Part shown: piece after piece, positions 53,588-62,789 of the stretch | How the letters are laid out: the number at the start of each line of letters is the position of its first letter | Numbering within the stretch: position 1 is the first letter of the stretch | DNA from: Hyphomicrobiales bacterium | Lineage (GTDB): Bacteria > Pseudomonadota > Alphaproteobacteria > Rhizobiales > Aestuariivirgaceae | Assembly (NCBI GenBank): GCA_025359265.1 | Contig: JANYHB010000002.1 | Span: 108,014 to 172,013 of the forward strand | Length of the DNA stretch: 64,000 bases | Reading direction: 5' to 3' | The notes under the pieces: model-generated | Told to the model about the DNA's origin: nothing | Seen by the model: the letters and a program-made list of their open reading frames with translations, nothing else | The model's database searches: none | Program-made: the position numbers and the translations under genes

Positions 53588-54399
53588 TGGCCCTCTCATC
53601 TGATGAATTGGAACGTTACGCCCGCCACGTCGTGCTTCCAGAAGTGGGCGGTCCGGGGCAAAATAAGCTGAAAAAATCCCGCGTGTTGGTGATTGGCGCT
53701 GGCGGCTTGGGTGCGCCAGTTTTACAATATCTCGCGGCAGCGGGTGTGGGCACCTTGGGCATCGTCGATCACGATCATGTCGCGCTCTCAAATTTGCAAC
53801 GCCAAATCATCCACACCGTGAGTTTCATCGGCAAGGCCAAGGTAGAGAGCGCCGAACATTTCATCAAATCTTTGAACCCGCATGTGACAGTGGAAAAACA
53901 CAATCATCGCATTACCCCCGAAAACGCGCTAAGTTTGATTTCGCTTTATGATGTGGTTGCCGATTGCTCCGATAACTTCGATACGCGATTTCTGGTTTCT
54001 GATGCCTGCTTTTTTGCCAATAAGCCGCTGGTTGCGGCGGCTGTGGGACAATTCGATGGTCAAATCTCAACCTTCAAACCGTATTTGAAAATGCCAGACG
54101 GATCCCCACTGCCAACTTATCGCTGCTTCATTGGTGATTTGCCGCAGCCCGGCATGTTTCCGGCTTGCGAGGTTGCAGGTATTCTGGGTGCGCTTCCCGG
54201 CATCCTCGGTTCTATGCAGGCGATGGAAGTAATCAAAGAACTACTCGGCATTGGGGAGAGCCTGGCGGGCCGCATTCTAATGTATGACGCGCTATCTTCG
54301 CGATTTTTTGAAACCAGCCTCGGTTGGAATCCGGAAAACCCTCTCAATGGTATCAAACCAACAATCTTCGACATACGCGCAGAAAATTATAGGAGCTAA
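53587..54399 (+). CDS. moeB: MoeB/ThiF-family sulfur-carrier adenylyltransferase
   Basis: A 270-residue E1-like enzyme. The nucleotide-binding domain is VLVIGAGGLGAPVLQYLAAAGVGTLGIVDHDHVALSNLQRQIIH, followed by DVVADCSDNFDTRFLVSDACF and the crossover-loop region PTYRCFIGDLPQPGMFPACEVAGILGALPGILGSMQAMEVIKELLG. It would adenylate the C-terminus of a ubiquitin-like sulfur carrier (MoaD or ThiS). The paired CxxC zinc ligands of classical MoeB are reduced to single cysteines, and there is no rhodanese domain, so it is the short form. Which carrier it serves is unclear because neither moaD nor thiS is adjacent. Confidence 0.9.
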   Translation: MALSSDELERYARHVVLPEVGGPGQNKLKKSRVLVIGAGGLGAPVLQYLAAAGVGTLGIVDHDHVALSNLQRQIIHTVSFIGKAKVESAEHFIKSLNPHVTVEKHNHRITPENALSLISLYDVVADCSDNFDTRFLVSDACFFANKPLVAAAVGQFDGQISTFKPYLKMPDGSPLPTYRCFIGDLPQPGMFPACEVAGILGALPGILGSMQAMEVIKELLGIGESLAGRILMYDALSSRFFETSLGWNPENPLNGIKPTIFDIRAENYRS

Positions 54400-54402
54400 C
54401 TC

Positions 54403-55437
54403 GTGAAGGCACTGGTTCTCGAAAAAAAGGGCGTTCTGTCGCTGCGGGAGATTGATCTCCCCAGTGAGCTGGGTGCCGACGATCTCCGCATTGCTATTCA
54501 CACTGTAGGCGTTTGCGGCAGTGATGTACATTATTACACCCACGGTGCCATCGGAAAATTCGTGGTGAATGCGCCAATGGTGTTGGGCCACGAAGCTTCA
54601 GGCACAATAGTGGAACTGGGTGCCAATGTGAAAAACTTCAAAGTCGGAAATAGAGTTTGCATGGAGCCAGGTGTGGCCAACATGAATTCGCGCGCCGCCA
54701 AAATGGGCCTCTATAACTTAGATCGTGATTTAACCTTTTGGGCCACGCCCCCTGATCATGGCTGCCTCACGCCCCACGTGGTTCACCCAGCGGCGTTCAC
54801 TTATAAATTGCCAGATCATGTTTCCTTTGCCGAAGGGGCAATGGTGGAACCATTCGCTGTGGGCATGCAGGCCGCCACGCGCGCGCGCATCAAGCCTGGC
54901 GACGTAGCGTTGGTTACCGGTTGCGGCCCCATTGGAATTATGGTGGCACTGGCGGCACTGGCGGGCGGATGTGCCAAAGTTTTGATTTCTGATGTTTCAA
55001 CCCCGAAACTTAAAATCGCTGGGCAATATGCCGGAATTATTCCCGTAAATATCACCCATCAAAAACTTGAAGAGGTGGTGGGCTCCCAAACCGATGGCTG
55101 GGGTGTAGATGTCTTGTTTGAAGCAAGCGGCAGCGCCAGAGTCTATCCCACCATGTTCGATCTGGTGCGCCCTGGTGGTGCCGTTGTGATTGTAGGTATT
55201 CCCGTTGATCCTGTTGCTTTCGACGTGGCCGCCGCGATGGTGAATGAGCTGCGCATCGAAACTGTATTTCGCTACGCCAACGTCTATGACCGCGCCATCG
55301 ATCTGATCGCTTCAGGCAAGGTAGATCTCAAACCACTCATCAGCGAAACCTTTGCATTTGATGACAGCATCAAAGCCTTTGAACGCGCTGCCGAAGGCCG
55401 ACAAACGGATGTAAAGCTGCAAATCAAACTGGGGTGA
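54403..55437 (+). CDS. Zinc-dependent polyol (xylitol/L-iditol-type) dehydrogenase
   Basis: A 344-residue medium-chain dehydrogenase. Catalytic zinc ligands are visible in [14 protein letters not shown] and LGHEASG with the acidic ligand in MVEPFAVG. The cofactor site is [16 protein letters not shown] and a following Asp (ISDVST) favours NAD. The structural-zinc lobe has lost all four cysteines ([21 protein letters not shown]), a feature of the sorbitol/xylitol dehydrogenase branch. It oxidises a polyol to a ketose, which would fit the fructose-uptake theme of the window. The start is GTG at 54403, six bases after AGGAG. It lies three bases after moeB and may be read through from it. Confidence 0.9.
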   Translation: MKALVLEKKGVLSLREIDLPSELGADDLRIAIHTVGVCGSDVHYYTHGAIGKFVVNAPMVLGHEASGTIVELGANVKNFKVGNRVCMEPGVANMNSRAAKMGLYNLDRDLTFWATPPDHGCLTPHVVHPAAFTYKLPDHVSFAEGAMVEPFAVGMQAATRARIKPGDVALVTGCGPIGIMVALAALAGGCAKVLISDVSTPKLKIAGQYAGIIPVNITHQKLEEVVGSQTDGWGVDVLFEASGSARVYPTMFDLVRPGGAVVIVGIPVDPVAFDVAAAMVNELRIETVFRYANVYDRAIDLIASGKVDLKPLISETFAFDDSIKAFERAAEGRQTDVKLQIKLG

Positions 55438-55454
55438 CGGTGTGGTGAAGCCGC

Positions 55455-56534
55455 TTACGGCGACCAGCACTTGGCCAACGTATTCAGCCAGTTATCATGC
55501 GTAATTTTTTTGATTGATGTTTCGTCATAGCCATGCAGATGCATGGCATTTTGCAGCTTGGGCAGTCCAGTAACGTCTGTAATGACATTTGGAACCATAG
55601 CGCCATCGAAATCCGATCCAAAGCCAACATGGTCGATGCCAAGTTTTGAAACCAAATAATCGATATGCCGCAGCATCATTTCAAACGTCGTTGTAGGGTC
55701 CCGCTGGCCGTCTGGATTAAGAAAACAGGTGGCAAAATTGACTCCTACTATGCCGCCCGTTTCCGCTATTGCATCAAGCTGTTTATCGGTGAGATTTCGT
55801 GCATGCGGGCAAATGGCGTGCGGGTTTGAATGCGATGCAATCAGCGGATTTTTGCTTGTTTCCGCTACCTCCCAAAAGCCTTTTTCCGTCATATGCGACA
55901 GATCAATGGCGATGCCGAGTTCATCACAGGCCCTGATTAGAGCTTGTCCGGCATCCGTAAGGCCGGGCCCGGTGTCACCCGTGCTGGGAAAGCGGAATGG
56001 CACGCCATGGCCAAAAATCGTGGGCCTGCTCCACACGGGTCCAAGAGACCTCAAGCCGGCCTGATACAAAACTTCAAGGTTGTCTAAATTGGCATCAATG
56101 GGTTCAGCGCCTTCGAGGTGCATGACGGCAGCGATTGTTCCTGTTGCGAAACAATGGCGCAAATCACTTGCTGTCCGGCACACCTTGAATGCGCCATTTG
56201 AGGATTTTTCGATACGAAACAGGATGGCCGCCATTTCCAGGGCAACTGGCAAAGCATCTTTAGACATTATGAGCGGCGAAAGTGGCACATCGTAGCGCGC
56301 ACCTTGCATCAAGTCATCAAGTGTGCCCAGATCCACGCCCGGCGATTGAATATAGATGGCGAATATGCCGCCACCGAATTTGCCTTCTAACATACGCGGA
56401 AGATCAAGCTGCCCCTTGCCGTCACCGTTGATAAAATCCAGCTCAACGTTTGGTTTATGCTTCAGTAACAACCGCAACAGCACATCATTGTGGCCGTCAA
56501 AAACCGGTTGAATACTGGCGTTTATTTCATCCAC
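55455..56534 (-). CDS. Membrane dipeptidase family protein (peptidase M19)
   Basis: A zinc-dependent dipeptidase of the renal dipeptidase family. The first metal ligands are in PVFDGHNDVLLRLL, a bridging glutamate in MHLEGAEPIDANLDNL, histidines in IDLSHMTEKGF and LIASHSNPHAIC, and the aspartate-bearing HVGFGSDFDGA near the end. The track start at 56591 is a TTG; the GTG at 56534 (VDEINASIQ), six bases after GGAG, is preferred and gives 359 residues. There is no signal peptide, so it acts in the cytoplasm. It is the last gene of the peptide ABC operon and would cleave the imported dipeptides, possibly including D-amino-acid or cell-wall peptides. Confidence 0.9.
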   Translation of the reverse strand: MDEINASIQPVFDGHNDVLLRLLLKHKPNVELDFINGDGKGQLDLPRMLEGKFGGGIFAIYIQSPGVDLGTLDDLMQGARYDVPLSPLIMSKDALPVALEMAAILFRIEKSSNGAFKVCRTASDLRHCFATGTIAAVMHLEGAEPIDANLDNLEVLYQAGLRSLGPVWSRPTIFGHGVPFRFPSTGDTGPGLTDAGQALIRACDELGIAIDLSHMTEKGFWEVAETSKNPLIASHSNPHAICPHARNLTDKQLDAIAETGGIVGVNFATCFLNPDGQRDPTTTFEMMLRHIDYLVSKLGIDHVGFGSDFDGAMVPNVITDVTGLPKLQNAMHLHGYDETSIKKITHDNWLNTLAKCWSP

Positions 56535-56612
56535 AAGTGTCTCCACAAAAGAAAATCGGCGTCTTCGCGCGAATAAGTTGGCTCGCTTCAAAAACGCCGA
56601 CTGATATTATAA

Positions 56613-58199
56613 CTACTTCGTTGTCAGATTATAATAGACCACGTCTGAGCTTGATCCCATCACATAGCCCTTAATGTTGGCACGTGTCGCCAACTGCACA
56701 GTATCTTGGAACATGATCATAATGGGGCCTTGATCCATCACGTCTTTTTGCAAATCCAGATACATTTGTTTGCGCTTGTCAGCATCACGTTCACGCACTG
56801 CCGCGTCCGTCCGTTTGGAAAGCTCAGGAATATCCCAAGAGTTCCGCCATGCCAAAGGCTTAGACTTTGGCGCATCAGAATTATCGGTGTTGCGCGCGAA
56901 GGTGTCGGCATTGGTGTGTGGGTCCATATAGTCTGGGCCCCAGTTTTCAATCAACATTTGATGTCCGCGCGCGCGGTATTTGGTCAACACAGCCTTTTCT
57001 TCTCCGGGCACAAGCGTCACCTTCACGCCACCTTTGGCCATACTGTCTTGCACTGCTTGCGCTATCGTGCTGAACGGGGCTTTGTTTGGCGTATCGAGTG
57101 TGAACTCAATGCCGTCCTTGATGCCAGCTTCAGCCAGCATCGCTTTAGCCTTTACAGGATCGTACTTGTATTGATTATCATCAAGGGAAGCCCAGAAGCC
57201 TGATGGCCAGAAGGCTTGATGCACCTTTACTTTGCCCTTCAGAAATGAGTTGGCCATGCCTTCATAGTCAATGAGGTAATGCAGCGCCTGCCGCACTTTT
57301 GGGTTCTGGAATTCTGCGGTTTTCAAATTCATCGCCACGTAATAAAGCGCGGCCTGTGGAATTGTGGAGACAGTGATATCCTTGTTGCCAGCGATGCCGG
57401 CAATTTGGTCAGGCTGCATGTCACGCGCAATGTCCACGTCGCCCTTTTCAATGAGCAGGCGCTGGGCAGCGGGTTCAGCAATATGCTTGATGATGACCCG
57501 CTTTAACTTTGCCACACCACCACGATAATTCGCATTGGCTTCCAACGAAACACTTTCGCTGGCTTTCCAAGATTTCAGATTATAGGCGCCTGAACCAGCC
57601 GAGTTGGTTTTGAGCCAAGCATTGCCCATGTCACCCGAGGCCTCATGTTCCATCGCCACCTTCTTGTCGACAACCGAGCCAACAACCGAAGACAGCAAAG
57701 CCAGCACCAGTGATGGGGAGTAGTCCTCCCCGATCGTAATTGTAAAGGTTGCATCATCAACCAGCTTTACCATGCTTTCCACATTGTCCTTGGTCCACCC
57801 CAACTGGCCCACGAGGAACGCCGGTGTCTTGTCAAGTTTAACAACGCGCTGCAGTGAGAACACCGCGTCAGCGGCGGTGACCGGATTGCCAGACGCAAAT
57901 TTTTGGCCCGCTCGCATTTTGAAGGTGAATGTTTTGCCGTCGGCACTAGCCGTATAGCTTTCGGCCATGCCGGGAACCAGTTTAGTGATATCGGTGGGTT
58001 CAAAGCGCATGATGCGGTCATAGGTGTTGGCAATCACCTCAATACCCATGAACTCATAGGCTTCAGCGGGGTCGAGCGAAATAATATCGTCAATCGTCTT
58101 GGCGATTACCAGGGTGTCAGCTGGCGTTTCAGCATAAGCTTGCGGGGCCAGCGTAAACAGCACGCCGGCAAGAAGTGCAAATTTGAATGTATTCAACAT
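56613..58199 (-). CDS. Peptide ABC transporter substrate-binding protein (DppA/OppA family)
   Basis: A 528-residue periplasmic binding protein of SBP family 5. The signal peptide is MLNTFKFALLAGVLFTLAPQAYAE. The mature domain has TLVIAKTIDDIISLDPAEAYEFMGIEVIANTYDRIMRF, the family signature region around LVPGMAESYTASADGKTFTFKMRAGQKFASGNPVTAADAVFSLQRV, and LKSWKASESVSLEANANYRGG. It binds di- or oligopeptides and docks to the two permeases encoded upstream. Unusually for dpp operons it comes after the ATPase genes, separated by a 108-base gap with GGAGAAAC as ribosome site. The ligand is not determined by sequence. Confidence 0.93.
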   Translation of the reverse strand: MLNTFKFALLAGVLFTLAPQAYAETPADTLVIAKTIDDIISLDPAEAYEFMGIEVIANTYDRIMRFEPTDITKLVPGMAESYTASADGKTFTFKMRAGQKFASGNPVTAADAVFSLQRVVKLDKTPAFLVGQLGWTKDNVESMVKLVDDATFTITIGEDYSPSLVLALLSSVVGSVVDKKVAMEHEASGDMGNAWLKTNSAGSGAYNLKSWKASESVSLEANANYRGGVAKLKRVIIKHIAEPAAQRLLIEKGDVDIARDMQPDQIAGIAGNKDITVSTIPQAALYYVAMNLKTAEFQNPKVRQALHYLIDYEGMANSFLKGKVKVHQAFWPSGFWASLDDNQYKYDPVKAKAMLAEAGIKDGIEFTLDTPNKAPFSTIAQAVQDSMAKGGVKVTLVPGEEKAVLTKYRARGHQMLIENWGPDYMDPHTNADTFARNTDNSDAPKSKPLAWRNSWDIPELSKRTDAAVRERDADKRKQMYLDLQKDVMDQGPIMIMFQDTVQLATRANIKGYVMGSSSDVVYYNLTTK

Positions 58200-58307
58200 G
58201 GATGTTTCTCCTGAACTGGCTTTGCCAAGGTTTACCAGCTTCTCGCTATGCCTTTGGCCAAGTCATAACAAAGACGCTTTTTCAAGAACTGGCAAGTGGG
58301 TACGGCG

Positions 58308-59060
58308 TCAAGCGGTGCGGCTATATCCGACGCTGGCGGCAAGCAGTTCGGATGTATAATGCTGGGTTGCCTTGTGGTTTCTTAGATCCTCGACATTCAG
58401 GATTTCAACAATTTCTCCTAGTCGCATTACGGCGATGCGACTGCAGAGATGGGCAACCACGGCCAGATCATGGCTGACAAGGATGCTGGTAAGCTGGTAG
58501 GTCAGCCGTAAATTTGAAATCAAATTGAGAATTTCAGCTTGAATTGAGACATCCAAAGCTGAGGTGGGTTCATCCAGCAGCAGAATGCGCGGTTTGAGGA
58601 TGAGTGCGCGGGCAATGGCAACGCGTTGCCGCTGGCCCCCTGAGAGTTGATGGGGATAACGGTACCGGTGCAAAGGTTGCAAGCCAACGTCTGCAAGGGC
58701 TTTTGAAACCTCAGTGTCAATATCAACGATGCCATGAATGATCAGCGGTTCACGTAATATATCATCGACCGTTTGACGCGGATGCAAGGAGCCGTAAGGG
58801 TCCTGAAACACAAATTGCATCAACTTGCGATCGGCCTTGCTGCGCTTTACACCCATCTCTTGGCCTTCGATCAACAAAGAACGCGGCGATGGTTCAATCA
58901 GCCCGGCAATGGCTTTGAGCAATGTAGATTTGCCCGAACCCGATTCTCCAACGATTCCAAAGATTTCACCTTCTGCCACGTGGAAAGAAGCATTTTGAAC
59001 GGCTTTCACAGCACGCCCTTTGTTTTTGAATGTGACGGATAGACCGCGCACTTCGATCAT
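58308..59060 (-). CDS. Peptide ABC transporter ATP-binding protein (DppF-like)
   Basis: A 250-residue ABC ATPase: Walker [21 protein letters not shown], the Q-loop LMQFVFQDPYGSLHPRQTVDDIL, the signature [33 protein letters not shown] with Walker B, and VSHDLAVVAHLCSRIAVM. The Q-loop and the GSLHPRQTVDDIL stretch are typical of oligopeptide transporter ATPases. The C-terminal oligopeptide extension is short here. The ATG at 59060 overlaps the preceding ATPase's stop as TGATG. It pairs with the DppD-like subunit as a heterodimeric motor. Confidence 0.93.
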   Translation of the reverse strand: MIEVRGLSVTFKNKGRAVKAVQNASFHVAEGEIFGIVGESGSGKSTLLKAIAGLIEPSPRSLLIEGQEMGVKRSKADRKLMQFVFQDPYGSLHPRQTVDDILREPLIIHGIVDIDTEVSKALADVGLQPLHRYRYPHQLSGGQRQRVAIARALILKPRILLLDEPTSALDVSIQAEILNLISNLRLTYQLTSILVSHDLAVVAHLCSRIAVMRLGEIVEILNVEDLRNHKATQHYTSELLAASVGYSRTA

Positions 59061-59896
59061 CGCGACCATTCCACATCGCGCACAACAACGCTCAAGGTTT
59101 TAACCGGGTGGTTGAGCAGTGGGGCCGCTTTGATGAGGGCTTGCGTGTAAGGATGTTTGGCGCGGTGCAATTCGCTGGCCTTGCATTCTTCTACAATTCT
59201 GCCGCCATACATAACCAGCACTCGGTCGCAAAAGCTTGAAACAATCGTCAAGTTATGGCTTATGAAAATCAGCCCCATGCCCCGATCAGTGACCAGATCA
59301 TCGAGGATTCGCAGCACTTCGTTCTGAACAGTAACGTCGAGTGCCGAAGTTGGTTCATCGGCAATCAGCAGCTCCGGTTCGGCAATCAACATCATGGCAA
59401 TCATCGCGCGTTGGCCCATGCCACCGGAGAGTTGGTGCGGGTAAAGGTGATAGACAGCTTCGGGATCGCGAATTTTTACGGCTTCAAGCATCATCAAAGC
59501 ACGTTGGCGGGCGTCTTCTTTTGAAGTCTTTTGGTGCAGCAGATAAGTTTCCTGGATCTGATGGCCAATCTTGATCACCGGATTGAGCGAGTATTTGGGA
59601 TCTTGCATTACCATGGAAATATGTTGGCCGCGCATCTCTTGCCATTGCCGGTCGTTCAGGCCGGCGAGGCTTTGTCCTTTGAAGTGCATCTGTTTGGCGG
59701 TAACGATCCCCGGCGCCGGAATGAGCCCCAAAAGGGCGCGCCCCGTTGTTGATTTTCCAGAACCCGATTCACCCACAATGCCAAGCCGTTCGCGGCCCAG
59801 CGCAAAACTGATATTGCGAACGGCCTTGGTGGCACCGCCGCGCCCGGGGAAAGTCACGTTAAGATCTTCAACCTCAATCAGAGGGGCTTCACTCAT
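59057..59896 (-). CDS. Peptide ABC transporter ATP-binding protein (DppD-like)
   Basis: A 279-residue ABC ATPase. Motifs are [24 protein letters not shown] (Walker A), [26 protein letters not shown] (Q-loop), [40 protein letters not shown] (signature and Walker B), and [26 protein letters not shown]. The oligopeptide-type C-terminal tail ([14 protein letters not shown]) is present; in relatives it can hold cysteine ligands, but none is seen here. The start overlaps the permease stop as ATGA, and its own stop overlaps the next ATPase, so the subunits are translated in a coupled series. Confidence 0.93.
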   Translation of the reverse strand: MSEAPLIEVEDLNVTFPGRGGATKAVRNISFALGRERLGIVGESGSGKSTTGRALLGLIPAPGIVTAKQMHFKGQSLAGLNDRQWQEMRGQHISMVMQDPKYSLNPVIKIGHQIQETYLLHQKTSKEDARQRALMMLEAVKIRDPEAVYHLYPHQLSGGMGQRAMIAMMLIAEPELLIADEPTSALDVTVQNEVLRILDDLVTDRGMGLIFISHNLTIVSSFCDRVLVMYGGRIVEECKASELHRAKHPYTQALIKAAPLLNHPVKTLSVVVRDVEWSR

Positions 59897-60813
59897 GATT
59901 TTTTCGGATCGAACACGTCACGCAACCCGTCTCCGAGAAAGTTAAAACCCAAGCTGACAATAAAAATCGCAAAACCAGGGATTGTTGCCACCCACCATTG
60001 ATCAAGTATGACGTTGCGCCCCGATGCAACCATGGCGCCCCACTCGGCCGCGGGCGGTTGCGCACCCAGACCCAGAAAGCCAAGGCCGGCCGCCGTCAAA
60101 ATAATGCCCGCCATATCGAGTGTCAGCCGAATAATCAGCGATGATATGCACAGCGGTACAATGTGACGAAATAGAATGCGCGCTGTTGATGCGCCCTGCA
60201 ACACAACTGCAGAAATAAAATCACTGTTCTTTATGGCTATGGTTTCGGCTCGCGCCATTCGTGCATAAGGCGGCCAAGCCGTGAGCGAAATGGCAATAAC
60301 CGCGTTTTCGATACCCGGACCCAACGCTGCTGCAAAAGCCAAGGCCAAAACCAACCGTGGGAAAGCCAAAAACACATCCGTGACGCGCATTAAAACGATA
60401 TCAACCCAGCCGCCAAGGTAACCGGCAAGCGTTCCTACCGCCAGGCCAATGGGTGCAACCAGAATTGATACGAGCAGCACGATGGTAAGTGTAACACGCG
60501 CACCATAGACAATGCGCGCGAATATATCGCGGCCCAGTTCATCCGTTCCAAACCAATGCGTAGTGCTGGGCGCTGCCAGCCGCTCAGCCAGAATTTGGGC
60601 GTATGGCGACACACCATGGGTAATCACGCCCGCAAACATGGCAATCAGTATCAGAATGCTGATGATGATCAGCCCGGTGAAGGCAGCAGGATTGGCCGTC
60701 ACTGCGCCGATGCTTTGATAGACACGGCTGCTCAGCGCCTGCACGCGCGATGTGGGCGTTTCACTGGCAAGCCAATCATGCCAAGTCATGGTCGATGATT
60801 GCGCGCTGCTCAT
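59893..60813 (-). CDS. Peptide ABC transporter permease (DppC-like)
   Basis: The ATG at 60813 (MSSAQSSTMTW) overlaps the previous permease's stop and yields 306 residues; the track start lies in that gene. Six hydrophobic segments follow an amphipathic N-terminus, beginning with FTGLIIISILILIAMFAGVI. THWFGTDELGRDIFARIVYGARVTLTI is the DppC/OppC signature, and the EAA-like coupling motif region is ARMARAETIAIKNSDFISAVVLQGASTARILFRHIVP. It forms the translocation channel with the DppB-like subunit. Confidence 0.92.
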   Translation of the reverse strand: MSSAQSSTMTWHDWLASETPTSRVQALSSRVYQSIGAVTANPAAFTGLIIISILILIAMFAGVITHGVSPYAQILAERLAAPSTTHWFGTDELGRDIFARIVYGARVTLTIVLLVSILVAPIGLAVGTLAGYLGGWVDIVLMRVTDVFLAFPRLVLALAFAAALGPGIENAVIAISLTAWPPYARMARAETIAIKNSDFISAVVLQGASTARILFRHIVPLCISSLIIRLTLDMAGIILTAAGLGFLGLGAQPPAAEWGAMVASGRNVILDQWWVATIPGFAIFIVSLGFNFLGDGLRDVFDPKKS

Positions 60814-61856
60814 GCCCGGCTCAGCCTTGGATCGAATATCCGATAGAGAAAGTCGCAAAGCGCATTCACACCAATAAACACCGCACCGACAACAAGTGTG
60901 CCACCTAGCACCGCGTTCATGTCAGCACTAAACAGGGATTTGGTAATATAAAGCCCCAAGCCCGGCCAAGCGAACACCGTTTCAGTGAGAACTGCACCCT
61001 CAAGCAATGAGGCATAACTCAAACCAATCACGGTGATCAGCGCAACCATGATGTTGGGAAAGGCGTGTTTCCAAACAGCACCCCAGAAAGAGCGGCCCTT
61101 GATGCGTGCCGCCACGATATATTCCTGGCTCAATTGTTCGATCATGAAACTGCGCGTCATGCGCGCGATATAGGCAATGGAGAAATAGCCCAGAATGCTG
61201 GCGGGCAAGATGATGTGGCTCAAGGCATTGTGGAACACTGACCATTCACCTTCAATGGCGCTGTCGATAAGGATCACGCCGGTGTGGGCTGTGACGATAT
61301 CATCATAGCCAATATCTAATCGCCCGGGCCCCGACACCCAGCCCAACTTTCCATAAAATATGAAAAGACAAACCAAGCCCACCCAAAAGACCGGAATGGA
61401 ATATCCAAACAATCCCACAATGCGAACCACTTGGTCGGGCCACTTGCCTTTTTTAGCCCCCGCTACAACACCAGAGGGCACGCCAACAGCTACGCCGAGA
61501 AGCGTGGCAATTGTTGCCAACTCCAATGTTGCCGGAAAAAAATGCAAAAGGTCTTCTAAAACCGGATGCGAGGTCATCACTGATTTGCCAAAATTACCCA
61601 CGGCAATTTTGCTAAGATAACTCAGATATTGAATAGGAATGGGTTGGTTGAGGCCCATTGCTTCACGTGCTTTGTCATAAACGGCTTGCGGCGCCTTGTC
61701 GCCCACCACACCCAGCACGGGGTCTACTGCCATAAACCGCGAAATAAAGAATGTAACCGCAGTGAGGCCGATAAAAGTCAAAAGCAGGGTTCCAACAAAT
61801 GACAGAACGCGCAGTGTTGTTTGCATCTGTGAGTTTTCAATTGTGGCGTCGCTCAT
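60810..61856 (-). CDS. Peptide ABC transporter permease (DppB-like)
   Basis: The ATG at 61856 (MSDATIENSQMQTTL) gives 348 residues; the longer track ORF adds 20 unlikely residues. The protein has TM1 VLSFVGTLLLTFIGLTAVTFFISRF and the family block EAMGLNQPIPIQYLSYLSKIAVGNFGKSVMTSHPV. LELATIATLLGVAVGVPSGVVAG and the coupling helix EYIVAARIKGRSFWGAVWKHAFPNIMVALITVIG follow, then LLEGAVLTETVFAWPGLG. This is the first transporter gene of the operon and lies 57 bases after the GAF protein gene. Confidence 0.92.
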   Translation of the reverse strand: MSDATIENSQMQTTLRVLSFVGTLLLTFIGLTAVTFFISRFMAVDPVLGVVGDKAPQAVYDKAREAMGLNQPIPIQYLSYLSKIAVGNFGKSVMTSHPVLEDLLHFFPATLELATIATLLGVAVGVPSGVVAGAKKGKWPDQVVRIVGLFGYSIPVFWVGLVCLFIFYGKLGWVSGPGRLDIGYDDIVTAHTGVILIDSAIEGEWSVFHNALSHIILPASILGYFSIAYIARMTRSFMIEQLSQEYIVAARIKGRSFWGAVWKHAFPNIMVALITVIGLSYASLLEGAVLTETVFAWPGLGLYITKSLFSADMNAVLGGTLVVGAVFIGVNALCDFLYRIFDPRLSRA

Positions 61857-61912
61857 AACCAACCCTAAATACCGTGTCGCTTGATACTGCCCTGCGTCGG
61901 TAGGAACGCAAG

Positions 61913-62443
61913 TCAAATCGTTGGGGGGTCAGAAATCAAGCCGTTGGCTTTTTGATAGGCCAACAGAGAGGGCGCGGCGAGTTCTGCGTCAATATAAGAC
62001 ACACGCTCTGGCGTAAAATGGCGTTCAACGTCCAGCACATTGATTGTCGCCACCAGTTCACCCTTAACAATCAACGGCAGATTGACAACCGAGCCGCACC
62101 CCAAAAGCCGGATTTTCTCATGATCAGGAAAAACGGCAGCGATCTCATTGATGGTATTGGCCACAAAACTGCGTTTTTGCCGATGTACCACGTCAAACCA
62201 CGCGTCATAGTGAATGGGCTTGGTACCCGACACTGGATAGGCATCACGGTTACTGGAGTAAGCCCGCCGTGCCAATTCATGTTTCATGTCCACCGTCATC
62301 ACCGTGAACAGCTTGCACCCAACGCCATCAGCAAACAGTTTCCGCAGCGCGTCCCAACACTGCTCAGCGCTGGTTGCTGTCTCAATCAAACGTGAGAAGT
62401 GAATAAAAGTTTGCTTTGAGCCGGGGTGCGCAGAAATCGCCAT
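61913..62443 (-). CDS. GAF-domain protein heading the peptide transporter operon
   Basis: A 176-residue soluble protein that is essentially one GAF domain: IHFSRLIETATSAEQCWDALRKLFADGVGCKLFTVMTVD, then FVANTINEIAAVFPDHEKIRLLGCGSVVNLPLIVKGELVATINVLDVERHFTPERVSYI. The LPLIVKGELVATINVLD strand pattern is the GAF hallmark. There is no output domain, so it either binds a small ligand as an enzyme-like sensor or regulates a partner protein. It sits 57 bases before the permease gene and is in the same direction, so it is probably co-transcribed. A link between its ligand and peptide uptake is inference. Confidence 0.8.
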   Translation of the reverse strand: MAISAHPGSKQTFIHFSRLIETATSAEQCWDALRKLFADGVGCKLFTVMTVDMKHELARRAYSSNRDAYPVSGTKPIHYDAWFDVVHRQKRSFVANTINEIAAVFPDHEKIRLLGCGSVVNLPLIVKGELVATINVLDVERHFTPERVSYIDAELAAPSLLAYQKANGLISDPPTI

Positions 62444-62493
62444 CCGCCCACCTTAATGCCGCTCAATGAAAACCGCCAGCAATGAGCCCTTGA

Positions 62494-62720
62494 TTAAATC
62501 AGTGAAGCAATCTGCAGCTGGATGTTCTTATGGGAAGACGATTGGGTGTTTGTTTCAATTCGCGAACCGGTTGAACCAAACATCGCAAGTGCAATACACA
62601 GATCGGTTATGAGGCCGGAAACATGGGTTGTCCGAACCCGTGCGCCCGAGACAATCGGCAGGTTAAGCCCAGGAACCCGATCAATGGTCTCAGCTGAGAC
62701 GAGATACGGCAGAAGATAAA
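62494..62720 (-). pseudogene. Remnant of a DUF1275/YoaK-family membrane protein
   Basis: The minus strand carries an uninterrupted reading frame of about 75 codons with no start codon in family position. It contains LPIVSGARVRTTHVSGLITDL, the conserved block of DUF1275 (YoaK) membrane proteins, which normally reads close to SGAVVRTTHVTGVVTD. The expected six-helix protein of over 200 residues is missing: a stop codon lies 24 bases upstream of the readable part, and the sequence after MFGSTGSRI diverges before TAA at 62494. It lies between the GAF gene and the tRNA fragment and looks like a decayed chromosomal gene cut by nearby rearrangement. Confidence 0.6.
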
Positions 62721-62789
62721 AGGCTAAGCGACCGGAATGTCGGTGTTATTCGGGCGCTGGTTGGGGGTGGGGTTTTATCCGGAACTGAA

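Noticed and set aside
62687-62700. Perfect 14-base palindrome GTCTCAGCTGAGAC
   Set aside because: It falls inside the DUF1275-like remnant reading frame and is isolated; chance coding palindrome is the simpler explanation.
62522-62719. 65-residue plus-strand ORF before the tRNA fragment
   Set aside because: It lies antisense to the DUF1275-like remnant and has no ribosome site or family resemblance.
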